IMG/VR virus record: IMGVR_UViG_3300017744_003514
Span: 1 to 22,673 of that record
Length of the DNA: 22,673 nt
Source of the DNA: a virus
Reading direction: 5' to 3' (one strand)
The position numbers and the translations under genes are program-made. The notes beneath the pieces are model-generated. The model ran no database searches. It was not told where the DNA came from and saw nothing but the letters and a program-made list of their open reading frames with translations. Of this stretch, positions 7,474-14,683 are shown in pieces. The stretch's first letter is position 1. Every line of letters starts with the position of its first letter.

Positions 7474-7850
7474 TGAAACTTGGCGATTATCTAAATGCGA
7501 TCAACTACACAAAGGAGAGTCTTCTGGAGGACGCTACAGCACATAGTGGCTATGCACCCTTCGTAATCAATCGAAGCCTCTCATACTTCCCTGACACCGT
7601 ACTACAAGCCAATGATATGAACACACAGCATCATCTTGGTAAACGAGAGCAGTTTGATTACCTGCGAAATTCGATTCGTAAGCGTCGGCGTTTCAGCAAG
7701 TGGCTCAAAAAAGGTTCTGATGATAGGGTTGAATCAGTGAAGTTATTTTATAATTATGGCACGAAGAAGGCATTGGAGGCAATGAAAGTCTTGACGGAAG
7801 AGCAGGTGGATGATATTCATGATAAGATGCGAAAAATGCAAGGCTCCTAA
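7473..7850 (+). CDS. gp62: Clamp loader small subunit, T4 gp62 type
   Basis: A 125-residue protein, shorter than T4 gp62 (187). It carries the family's central signature: YAPFVINRSLSYFPDTVLQA then NDMN, followed by KREQFDYLRNSIRKRRRFSKW and YNYGTKKALEAMKVLTEEQ. As I recall them, these match marine T4-like gp62 proteins. It pairs with gp44 to load the clamp and has no ATPase motif, as expected. I chose the ATG at 7473, which shares a base with the previous stop, over a TTG six bases upstream. Translational coupling to the upstream gene, known for T4 44-62, seems to be preserved through the inserted methyltransferase. Confidence 0.88.
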   Translation: MKLGDYLNAINYTKESLLEDATAHSGYAPFVINRSLSYFPDTVLQANDMNTQHHLGKREQFDYLRNSIRKRRRFSKWLKKGSDDRVESVKLFYNYGTKKALEAMKVLTEEQVDDIHDKMRKMQGS

Positions 7851-7883
7851 ATACGAGTGTGGGATTGATACCCCTTTTCGTAT
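7851..7883 (+). promoter_or_regulatory. RNA hairpin immediately upstream of the regA ribosome binding site
   Basis: ATACGA at 7851-7856 pairs with TCGTAT at 7878-7883. Inside, GGG at 7861-7863 can pair with CCC at 7872-7874, with two G-U pairs between and an 8-base loop. No U-run follows, so a terminator is unlikely. The stem ends four bases before the regA Shine-Dalgarno GGAG (7887-7890). It may control translation, stability or processing of regA mRNA. The left arm overlaps TAAATA at 7848-7853, which resembles a T4 late promoter core. Confidence 0.5.
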
Positions 7884-7895
7884 CATGGAGTTATC

Positions 7896-8312
7896 ATGGA
7901 AAATAATGACAAGATCGTGGAGTCTCTTGTAGAAGTTACACTGAATGATCCACAAGACTTTTTGAAAGTCAAAGAAACACTAACGAGAATTGGAGTGTCA
8001 TCCCGTGTAGGGAATAAACTTTTCCAATCGTGCCATATTTTGCACAAACGAGGAAAATATTATATTACACACTTCAAAGAACTTTTTGCTCTTGATGGTT
8101 TGCCATCCAAAATGTCAGATGATGATTTCGGTCGCAGGAACACAATTATTGGACTGCTTGCCGAGTGGAATTTATTGAAAATTGTCGATGAAAAAACCTG
8201 TGAGAATCCTCTTGCATCTATTCGTAGAATCAAGATAATATCTCATAAGAATCGACACGAATGGGAATTGATTCCCAAGTATCATATTGGAAACAAACCA
8301 CCAAAGGAGTAG
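7896..8312 (+). CDS. regA: RegA translational repressor
   Basis: A 138-residue protein (T4 RegA is 122). DFLKVKETLTRIG is almost identical to T4 DFLKVKETLTRMG. LFQSCHILHKRGKYYITHFK matches LYQSCHILQKQGKYYIVHFK, and the C-terminal KHEWKLVPKYTIGN region of T4 appears as RHEWELIPKYHIGN. RegA binds initiation regions of early phage mRNAs, including clamp and loader genes and its own, and blocks translation. The ATG at 7896 has a good GGAG and adds about 11 residues before the T4 start, with no better internal start visible. It closes the clamp-loader operon. The GT25-like gene begins 2 bases after its stop. Confidence 0.95.
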   Translation: MENNDKIVESLVEVTLNDPQDFLKVKETLTRIGVSSRVGNKLFQSCHILHKRGKYYITHFKELFALDGLPSKMSDDDFGRRNTIIGLLAEWNLLKIVDEKTCENPLASIRRIKIISHKNRHEWELIPKYHIGNKPPKE

Positions 8313-8314
8313 TG

Positions 8315-9004
8315 ATGAAAATTGATCTTCGTAATGTAAGGACTCGTTGGATAAATGTAGACAAAGACATCGACAAAGCCCGTCAAATGAACGAGTTGCT
8401 TGATGGTCTTGGTTTTCAAAACAGTGAAAGATTTTCAGCAATCACTGGTATTGAACCACACGAAGGTGTTCGAAAAGGTGAAGAACACTACAGAAGTTGT
8501 GCGGAATCTCATTTTGCCCTTCTCGAAAACACAATCCTAAAAGATGGCAAGCCAGTTTTGATTCTGGAAGATGATGTAGAAACAACTGATGCAATCAATG
8601 ATTTTGTTTCCACGGAATACAAGACAGAGTTGGAGTATCCAGAAGATGCTGCTGCAATTTATGTTGGCACATCACAAGGTGATGGTCAATACTATGCCGA
8701 AAAGAAAGATGATTCAGAATGGCTCAAGGTCAGAGGAGTCTTCGCAACACATGCAATTTTGTATCTGAGTGAAGAGTACGCAAGACAAACAATTGAAGTT
8801 GGCAAAAGATGGATCTACGAAAAGAACATACCTTTTGATGTTGGTCTTGCAAAAGATTTGCAACCAAATCATGCGGTGTATGCACCAATTGTTCCGTTCT
8901 TTTATCAAGCAGATTCAAAGAATTCTGTAAACAAATGGGAAGCAATAACTAAAACTCCTTTGAAATTTGCAACAGAATTTAGTCTCGGTACAATTTCGTG
9001 GTAA
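8315..9004 (+). CDS. GT25-like glycosyltransferase
   Basis: A 229-residue protein with a GT25-like plan: an N-terminal IDLRNVRTRW strand, SERFSAITGIEPHEG around 37-51, SCAESHFALLENTI at about 61-74, and the LILEDDV metal/nucleotide motif at 82-88. Members transfer galactose or similar sugars in LPS and on collagen hydroxylysine. I chose the ATG at 8315, which follows AAAGGAG at 8303-8309, rather than an in-frame ATG at 8261 inside regA. It opens the glycan island and overlaps the next gene by 7 bases. Donor and acceptor are unknown. Confidence 0.78.
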   Translation: MKIDLRNVRTRWINVDKDIDKARQMNELLDGLGFQNSERFSAITGIEPHEGVRKGEEHYRSCAESHFALLENTILKDGKPVLILEDDVETTDAINDFVSTEYKTELEYPEDAAAIYVGTSQGDGQYYAEKKDDSEWLKVRGVFATHAILYLSEEYARQTIEVGKRWIYEKNIPFDVGLAKDLQPNHAVYAPIVPFFYQADSKNSVNKWEAITKTPLKFATEFSLGTISW

Positions 9005-9756
9005 AGAAAAGTTTATCGTTCAATTCTCTCGGGGGATTTGGAAGGCTCGGTAACCAAATGTTTCAGTATGCAGCAGTGTACTCCGCTGCAAAAAGACTTG
9101 GAATGACACCTACCGCAAATCTTTCATCGAGTACACTCAAAGATTGTTTTGTTTTGGGTGGAGTCGAAGACACTGTTTCGCAGCCAGACACCATATTTTT
9201 GGAGTCCGACTTTGCCTATGACGATAGGCTGAGATCTCTTCCTACGGACAGAAACATTGATGTCAGAGGTTACTTCCAAAGCGAAAAAAACTTTGCGGAC
9301 TATGACTTTCAAATCAGAGAGCAGTTTGAATTCCAAGATGATGTAAGAGAACCAGCACTTGAAAATTTACCCGAAGGTGTCTTGGTTTCTATTCACATTC
9401 GAAGAGGAGACTATGTTCAACTTTCCGACACCCATACAAATCAAGGCGAAGCATATTACAAAAAAGCCATAGAAAATTTCAGGGATCACCGTCCGGTTGT
9501 TTTTTCCGATGATATTGAATGGTGTAAAAATGAAATGAAATGGCTTGACAACGACCCTGTTTTTATGGACAATGACCAGTACACCGATCTTTGTTTGATG
9601 ACAAACTGTAATACACACATCATCGCAAATAGTAGTTTTAGTTGGTGGGCTGCATGGCTGGGTGGTGGAAAAACTGTTGCACCAAAACAATGGTTCGGTC
9701 CAAATGGACCAACGGATTGGAGTGACATATATTGTAAAGACTGGATTATATTATGA
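8998..9756 (+). CDS. GT11 family (alpha-1,2-fucosyltransferase-like) glycosyltransferase
   Basis: A 252-residue protein with the defining GT11 motifs: GGFGRLGNQMFQYA at 12-25, HIRRGDY at 133-139 and NSSFSWWAAWL at 211-221. The family transfers L-fucose, or sometimes a related sugar, from a GDP donor in an alpha-1,2 linkage. The start is GTG at 8998. The next ATG would cut away the first motif, so GTG is well supported. Somewhat shorter than typical members (about 280-300). No GDP-fucose synthesis genes are visible, so the donor would have to come from the host or from elsewhere in the genome. Confidence 0.9.
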   Translation: MVKKSLSFNSLGGFGRLGNQMFQYAAVYSAAKRLGMTPTANLSSSTLKDCFVLGGVEDTVSQPDTIFLESDFAYDDRLRSLPTDRNIDVRGYFQSEKNFADYDFQIREQFEFQDDVREPALENLPEGVLVSIHIRRGDYVQLSDTHTNQGEAYYKKAIENFRDHRPVVFSDDIEWCKNEMKWLDNDPVFMDNDQYTDLCLMTNCNTHIIANSSFSWWAAWLGGGKTVAPKQWFGPNGPTDWSDIYCKDWIIL

Positions 9757-10334
9757 AAACAAATCCCCGCATCTTGATCTACGGTTCTTCCTACCTTACA
9801 GAACTGGTGATTGACAAAGTAAGAAGAACACATGAAATAGTTGGGTATGTCCCATGTAAAAGTAAACCAACAGTTCCCGGTTCAAATATTCGTGCCCCTC
9901 TGTATGATGGTACTACCCCGTATGACATTGCCATTTCTATACAGTATGATAGAAAAATTCCTGTCGATGGTAAAACATTCAATTTGCATACAGGTCTTTT
10001 ACCTGAGTATGGTGGACGGGATATTCTTCGACACACACTAAATGAAAACCAGAGCGAGCAAGGATTGACTTTTCATGTGATTGATGAGGAATATGATAGT
10101 GGTAATATCATTAGTAAAATAACATATCCTGTCCTTGCCGATGATACAGAAAAAGATTTATACCAAAGACAGTGCTTGATTGCACCGGGCTTTATGGTAT
10201 CATGTCTACAACTTCTTAGAGTAATGGACGAGGAGCAGATTGAGAGATGTCACTCTTATCCTCCGCGTCTTCTGGATAGAGATGGAACAGGAAAAGATAA
10301 AGACTTTTCCAAATGGAGATTGATCAATGTCTGA
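9753..10334 (+). CDS. Nucleotide-sugar N-formyltransferase-like protein
   Basis: A 193-residue formyltransferase-fold protein. The formyl-transfer triad Asn-x-His...Asp is present as Asn77, His79 (FNLHTGLLPEYGG) and Asp115 (DEEYDSGNII). The spacing His to Asp is 36 residues, the same as in the N-terminal domain of E. coli ArnA (His104, Asp140). It is much shorter than methionyl-tRNA formyltransferase and has no tRNA-binding C-terminal domain, so a sugar substrate is likely. The family uses N10-formyltetrahydrofolate to formylate an amino sugar. It sits with a sugar aminotransferase and a decarboxylase-like SDR. The ATG at 9753 overlaps the GT11 stop. Confidence 0.85.
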   Translation: MKTNPRILIYGSSYLTELVIDKVRRTHEIVGYVPCKSKPTVPGSNIRAPLYDGTTPYDIAISIQYDRKIPVDGKTFNLHTGLLPEYGGRDILRHTLNENQSEQGLTFHVIDEEYDSGNIISKITYPVLADDTEKDLYQRQCLIAPGFMVSCLQLLRVMDEEQIERCHSYPPRLLDRDGTGKDKDFSKWRLINV

Positions 10335-10968
10335 TTTTTTAGTTGATGAAAATGTTATTCGAGCCGAAATTGGCAGAGATGTAAAGGGAGTGATTCACAT
10401 CGGGGCACACTTTGGTCAGGAGCATGACTTTTACGAATCTGTCGGAGCAAAAAATATTTTGTATTTTGAATGCCACCCAGAAACATATGAAAAACTTTTG
10501 ATTTCGGTTGGTGAAAAGAGAAACACGGTTTGTGTAAACAAAGCACTCGGTGATGAAAGTGGTGTGACCAAAACGATGTATTGTGAAACTGCAAACACTG
10601 GAATGTCAAACTCACTGTTGAAGCCAAAAGCACACGAGGAAGTTTATCCCAGTATCAAGTTTGATGAAACTGTCGAGGTCGAGCAACTTACACTTGATGA
10701 TTATGCCAAGGATCATGATCTCAGTGAATACAATTTTATGAACATCGATGTACAAGGTTATGAAATGCACGTGTACCGAGGTGCGGTTGAAACCCTAAAA
10801 AATATCAAGTGGATCGTTACGGAAATCAACTTTGCAGAAATGTATTCTGGCTGTGCTAAATACAGAGAAGTCGATGCGTTCTTGAAGGAACAAGGCTTCG
10901 AAATGAAGACAGGCATTGACACTCGATGTGGTTGGGGTGATGCCTTTTATGTAAGAACTGATTCGTAA
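10327..10968 (+). CDS. FkbM family methyltransferase
   Basis: A 213-residue protein with the FkbM pattern. SAM-binding motif VIHIGAHFG is at 22-30, YFECHPE at about 46-52, and the characteristic NIDVQGYE at 139-146. FkbM-type enzymes O-methylate hydroxyls on sugars and polyketides and are common in surface-glycan clusters. The start overlaps the formyltransferase stop by 8 bases. The gap of 12 bases to the next gene holds a TGGAG ribosome binding site. The methyl acceptor is probably a sugar of this island, but that is inference. Confidence 0.88.
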   Translation: MSDFLVDENVIRAEIGRDVKGVIHIGAHFGQEHDFYESVGAKNILYFECHPETYEKLLISVGEKRNTVCVNKALGDESGVTKTMYCETANTGMSNSLLKPKAHEEVYPSIKFDETVEVEQLTLDDYAKDHDLSEYNFMNIDVQGYEMHVYRGAVETLKNIKWIVTEINFAEMYSGCAKYREVDAFLKEQGFEMKTGIDTRCGWGDAFYVRTDS

Positions 10969-10980
10969 TGGAGCAATATC

Positions 10981-12033
10981 ATGAATGTAATCAAAAGTGA
11001 TCTGAAAAATATTATCTGTTCGTCGCTGTCTACCCGTGAAATCAATCGTTTCAAAGGCAAAAGTATTTTTATCTCCGGAGCCAGTGGCTTTCTTGGTCGC
11101 TGGTTTAGTGCCTTATTTGAACATCTCAATGACTCTGCGTTTGTGAGCAGTGCGGATAAGTGCCGCGTGTATGCAGTTGATGTTGAAGATCTTGATATTA
11201 CAAATAATAATTTTCAAGATATGGACATCGGACCATTTGATTTTTATATCAACAGTGCAGGTATCGCCTCTCCGAAGTGGTACAAAAAGCAACCATTCAA
11301 AACTATCGATGTTTCCTATACTGGAACCGTAAATGTTTTTGAAAGAGCATTGCGAGAAAACGCAGAGTCAGTTCTTGTGTTCTCTTCAAGTGAGGTTTAC
11401 GGTGATCCACCAGCAGAGCATATTCCAACACCAGAAACATACACTGGGCAGATCCCAACGATGGGAAGTCGGAGTTGCTACGACGTTGGTAAGTTGGTAA
11501 TTGAAACTCTAAGTGACATCTTTCATCAACAGCACAATCTTCCTGTGAAAATTATTCGCCCATTCAATCTGTATGGACCATACATGCGACTGGATGATGG
11601 ACGTATGATGGCAAACCTGTGCAAGAGTGTTGTTGAAAATGATATCATGTCTGTGTACGGAACTGGTAATCAAACACGAACTTACTGCTATGTTGCAGAT
11701 GCGATTCTTCTAATGATCAAGGCTCTGCTCTCTGATGAAAACGGTGAGATCTTCAATGTTGGTAGCAACTATGATGAGATGTCTGCACTTGAAGTATGTG
11801 AAACATCGTATGATATTCTTGGTGCAAACAAAGATAATCTGAGAGTTATCGAACACCCATCGTTCTATCCAAAGGATGAACCCAATCGTCGTAAGGCTGA
11901 TATTAGTAAAGTTATCAAGGCTTTTGGTCACGAGCCAAAGACTCCGTTTACCGAAGGGATCAAGAGAACTTATCAATATGTCGAGGAAGTGTACAGTAAC
12001 TCACGCGAAAACTTTGGAGGTGAGATCCGATGA
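10981..12033 (+). CDS. UDP-glucuronate decarboxylase-like extended SDR (UXS/ArnA type)
   Basis: A 350-residue extended SDR. It has NAD motif GASGFLG at 33-39, AGIASPKWYKKQPFKT at about 93-108, SSSEVYG at 135-141 with Glu138, and catalytic Tyr167 and Lys171 in SRSCYDVGK. PFNLYGPYMRLDDGR (194-208) and YGTGNQTRTYCYV follow, and Arg303/304 lie in RRKADI. The Ser-Glu pair and the C-terminal Arg are the residues that ArnA and UXS use to decarboxylate UDP-glucuronate. The overall reading is closer to UXS (UDP-xylose forming) than to RmlB. Whether the product is UDP-xylose or the released 4-keto-pentose is not visible. The next gene, an aminotransferase coupled by ATGA, favours the keto product. Confidence 0.85.
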   Translation: MNVIKSDLKNIICSSLSTREINRFKGKSIFISGASGFLGRWFSALFEHLNDSAFVSSADKCRVYAVDVEDLDITNNNFQDMDIGPFDFYINSAGIASPKWYKKQPFKTIDVSYTGTVNVFERALRENAESVLVFSSSEVYGDPPAEHIPTPETYTGQIPTMGSRSCYDVGKLVIETLSDIFHQQHNLPVKIIRPFNLYGPYMRLDDGRMMANLCKSVVENDIMSVYGTGNQTRTYCYVADAILLMIKALLSDENGEIFNVGSNYDEMSALEVCETSYDILGANKDNLRVIEHPSFYPKDEPNRRKADISKVIKAFGHEPKTPFTEGIKRTYQYVEEVYSNSRENFGGEIR

Positions 12034-13121
12034 TTCCTTTGATGAAAGTTCACTGCCCAACAGATATTGGTGAAACTTTACAAGAAGTTTTCTCATCAGG
12101 ATTCGTGACAGAGGGTGAGTATTCCGACAAGTTCGAAATGGCAATCGGAGAGTACCTTGATAATCCTAATGTCTGCCTCGTCAACTCTTGCACAAGTGCA
12201 TTGCATCTTGCTGCACACATGCTGGACTTGGAGGAGGGTGATGAAGTCATTACCACAGCGATGACTTGTATGGCAACCAATGAGCCTTTCTATCATACAG
12301 GTGCAACTCTTGTGTTTGCAGACATTGATCCGACAACAGGGAACATTGATCCGAAGAGCATTGAGGAAAAAATCACAGATCGCACGAAGGGTATCATTGC
12401 GGTACATTGGGGTGGACAACCCTGCGACATGGATGAGATTATGTCGCTTGCAAACGAGTATGATTTGAAAGTTATTGAGGATGCTGCACACGCCTTACGT
12501 TCAACATACAAGGGCAAACTGATTGGAAACCATGGAGACTACGTTTGTTATTCCTTCCAAGCCGTGAAGCACCTTACCACCGTTGATGGTGGTGCGATTG
12601 TATGTAAGAGTTCGGAAGATGCCACCCGAATCAGAAAACTAAGATGGTTTGGTTTGGATCGACAGTTCAAATGTGCATCACGATGGGAGCAAGATATTTC
12701 CGAGTGTGGATATAAGTTTCACATGAATAATGTCAATGCTGCGATTGGTCTTCGACAACTCGAAACAATTGATTTACTGATTGATCGACATGTTGAGAAT
12801 GCAGATTACTTGACAAAATATATCGACAACCCAAAAGTTGATGTTATCAAGTGCAAAGAGGACCGAACATCTTCGGCTTGGCTGTTTAGTGTTCTGGTTG
12901 ATGACAAGGCAAAGTTTAGAAAGCATCTAAATGAAAATGGTATTGCAACAGACAATGCCCATGTCAATAATTTGCGTTACAGCGTTTTCGAAAAGTTCGC
13001 GGTAAAACTTCCCGGTCTTGAAAAGTTTGACTCTGGCTTGATGAATATTCCATGTGGCTGGTGGGTGAGTAATAATGATCGGCAACACATTGCAAATGTA
13101 ATCAATAGTTACGGAAAATAA
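12030..13121 (+). CDS. DegT/DnrJ/EryC1/ArnB-family sugar aminotransferase
   Basis: A 363-residue PLP enzyme. It has SCTSALHLA (53-61), TTAMTCMATNEP (75-86), VHWGGQPCDMDEI (125-137) and EDAAHA (150-155, with Asp151 for the PLP ring nitrogen). The Schiff-base lysine is Lys180 in SFQAVKHLTTVDGG. Length is typical (360-390). The family transfers an amino group, usually from glutamate, to a 4-keto or 3-keto nucleotide sugar. It is translationally coupled to the decarboxylase-like SDR and one gene away from FkbM and the formyltransferase. That context suggests the product is a 4-amino sugar that is then formylated. Confidence 0.92.
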   Translation: MIPLMKVHCPTDIGETLQEVFSSGFVTEGEYSDKFEMAIGEYLDNPNVCLVNSCTSALHLAAHMLDLEEGDEVITTAMTCMATNEPFYHTGATLVFADIDPTTGNIDPKSIEEKITDRTKGIIAVHWGGQPCDMDEIMSLANEYDLKVIEDAAHALRSTYKGKLIGNHGDYVCYSFQAVKHLTTVDGGAIVCKSSEDATRIRKLRWFGLDRQFKCASRWEQDISECGYKFHMNNVNAAIGLRQLETIDLLIDRHVENADYLTKYIDNPKVDVIKCKEDRTSSAWLFSVLVDDKAKFRKHLNENGIATDNAHVNNLRYSVFEKFAVKLPGLEKFDSGLMNIPCGWWVSNNDRQHIANVINSYGK

Positions 13122-13122
13122 A

Positions 13123-13851
13123 ATGTCATACGGTATTGAAAAGAAAATATCTATTGTCATGCCCACCCATGAAATGGGTGGCAACGGTATCAAATACTTT
13201 GACCAACAATTCCAAGCATTATTGCACCAAACAACTGATGACTTTGATTTGGTTGTTTCTGATCAAAGCACAGATGATCTTATTGAGAAGCGTTGTGAGT
13301 ATTACAGCGATAGGATCGATATCAAGTATCATCGGTTTGATGGTCCTCGGCGTGCTGCAAACAATGTAAATAATGCAATGAAACTTGCAACAGGACAAAT
13401 TCTCAAGCCGCTGTTTGTTGATGATCGTATGTTTAGAAAGGACTCTCTTGAAACATACATTCAATTACACGAAGATAATCCGTTTCATCATTGGGCATTC
13501 ACTGGGTTTATTCATTGTAAAGATGATTCCGCAGAAGAAGGTAAACTCTTCAACCCAAGATTACCAAGATGGAATCAAGAGATTTATCTAAGCAATACGG
13601 TGGGGTGTCCAAGTGGAATGAGTATTCTCAATCATGAAGATTTACCAATAATTGATGATACCTTTTTGTGGGTTATGGACATCGAATGGTATATGCGTCT
13701 TTATTTGAAATATGATCTGCCTGTTTTCCATGAAGATATTCATACGCTGATTCGAATTCACGACGAATCCGTTAGTTCACAAACACAAGAGGAAACAAAA
13801 AAATCAGAAGATGAGAGAGTTCGTGAAATGTATACAGGGGTTACAAGATGA
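13123..13851 (+). CDS. GT2 family glycosyltransferase
   Basis: A 242-residue GT-A fold protein. KISIVMPTHEMGG at 8-20 and VVSDQSTDD at 44-52 form the nucleotide-sugar binding part. RAANNVNNAMKLATGQ leads to the metal-binding VDD at 99-101. The later WVMDIEWYMRLYLKY region matches the acceptor-side WxxDxEW pattern often seen in GT2. It starts one base after the aminotransferase stop and overlaps the next gene as ATGA. Donor and acceptor are unknown. Confidence 0.85.
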   Translation: MSYGIEKKISIVMPTHEMGGNGIKYFDQQFQALLHQTTDDFDLVVSDQSTDDLIEKRCEYYSDRIDIKYHRFDGPRRAANNVNNAMKLATGQILKPLFVDDRMFRKDSLETYIQLHEDNPFHHWAFTGFIHCKDDSAEEGKLFNPRLPRWNQEIYLSNTVGCPSGMSILNHEDLPIIDDTFLWVMDIEWYMRLYLKYDLPVFHEDIHTLIRIHDESVSSQTQEETKKSEDERVREMYTGVTR

Positions 13852-14666
13852 TTACTTTCAATGAAAAGGCATCATGGTGTGCAAACTTTACGCATGAACA
13901 CATGTCAAATGAACTTATTGGAAGTTATGACATTCACTCTGTTGCAGTGCCGCAGACACGAACACCGGGAGCAACGATGGTTTACATTGACGCATTCGAA
14001 CCTGACTTCGTTTCCTCCCCTGTTGATGCTGTCCATGCAAATATCAAAAATATTGATTTGATTTTGAGTAGAAGACCTGAAATTTTGGCAGCGTATCCGG
14101 ACAAGGCTCGAAAGTTTATTTTTGGTACAACCCACCTTGTTCAACCAAGAACTGAAAACAAATCAGAGTCAGTATCATTTACGATGACTGGGAAACGAAA
14201 CAATCTGGCTGATGGATACAACCTCCGTTGGAATCTTATAGAAAATGCAAGTACGATAAATTTTTCTTTGCCTTTTCATTATTATGATAGTTCAAAGGTT
14301 CCTGCTCTCGTAGACTACCCTCACAAACTTGGGGAAACTAAAGAGCAACTGTTTGATTCTATGTTTTCTGTAATCATTGAAAACCAAAGACTCCCCAACT
14401 ACATCACCGAAAAACTAATTGATTGTATCTTATCCAAAACTGTACCTTTATATTTTGGATCACCAAATGTCGCAGATTACTTCGACACATCAGGTATGAT
14501 TATCATTAGAGACTTTACACACTTGAAAGAGGTTCTCGAAAACTTGACTGTCGAGGACTATGAAACTAGAAAAAATGTGATGCAAAAAAATCTTGACTTA
14601 GCACAAGATCTTGCACGACCACTTGCTGATCGAACAATTGAAGCGATCAAGCAGGTGAATACATAA
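13848..14666 (+). CDS. GT10-like (alpha-1,3-fucosyltransferase-like) glycosyltransferase
   Basis: A 272-residue protein. The GT10 donor-binding signature is clear in the C-terminal half: FSVIIENQRLPNYITEKL (173-190), then SKTVPLYFGSPNVADYF. This mirrors the family pattern of FENS...YxTEK...VPVxxG. The N-terminal half is divergent. GT10 enzymes use GDP-fucose and usually make alpha-1,3 or 1,4 links. With the GT11 gene this gives two putative fucosyltransferases in one island. Coupling to GT2 is by ATGA. A 17-base gap with AGGAG precedes the next gene. Confidence 0.8.
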   Translation: MITFNEKASWCANFTHEHMSNELIGSYDIHSVAVPQTRTPGATMVYIDAFEPDFVSSPVDAVHANIKNIDLILSRRPEILAAYPDKARKFIFGTTHLVQPRTENKSESVSFTMTGKRNNLADGYNLRWNLIENASTINFSLPFHYYDSSKVPALVDYPHKLGETKEQLFDSMFSVIIENQRLPNYITEKLIDCILSKTVPLYFGSPNVADYFDTSGMIIIRDFTHLKEVLENLTVEDYETRKNVMQKNLDLAQDLARPLADRTIEAIKQVNT

Positions 14667-14683
14667 TACCACAGGAGAAAATT

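Noticed and set aside
7851-7883. Factor-independent terminator after gp62
   Set aside because: The stem is not followed by a U-run, and the next gene starts 13 bases later on the same strand.
8261-8314. Earlier start for the GT25-like gene
   Set aside because: It lies inside regA without a ribosome binding site; the ATG at 8315 follows AAAGGAG.
9753-10334. Methionyl-tRNA formyltransferase
   Set aside because: It is 193 residues and lacks the C-terminal tRNA-binding domain; its neighbours are sugar enzymes.
10981-12033. dTDP-glucose 4,6-dehydratase (RmlB) assignment
   Set aside because: The active-site segment reads SSSEVYG with SRSCYDVGK and RRKADI, as in UXS/ArnA decarboxylases, not the Asp-Glu pair of RmlB.
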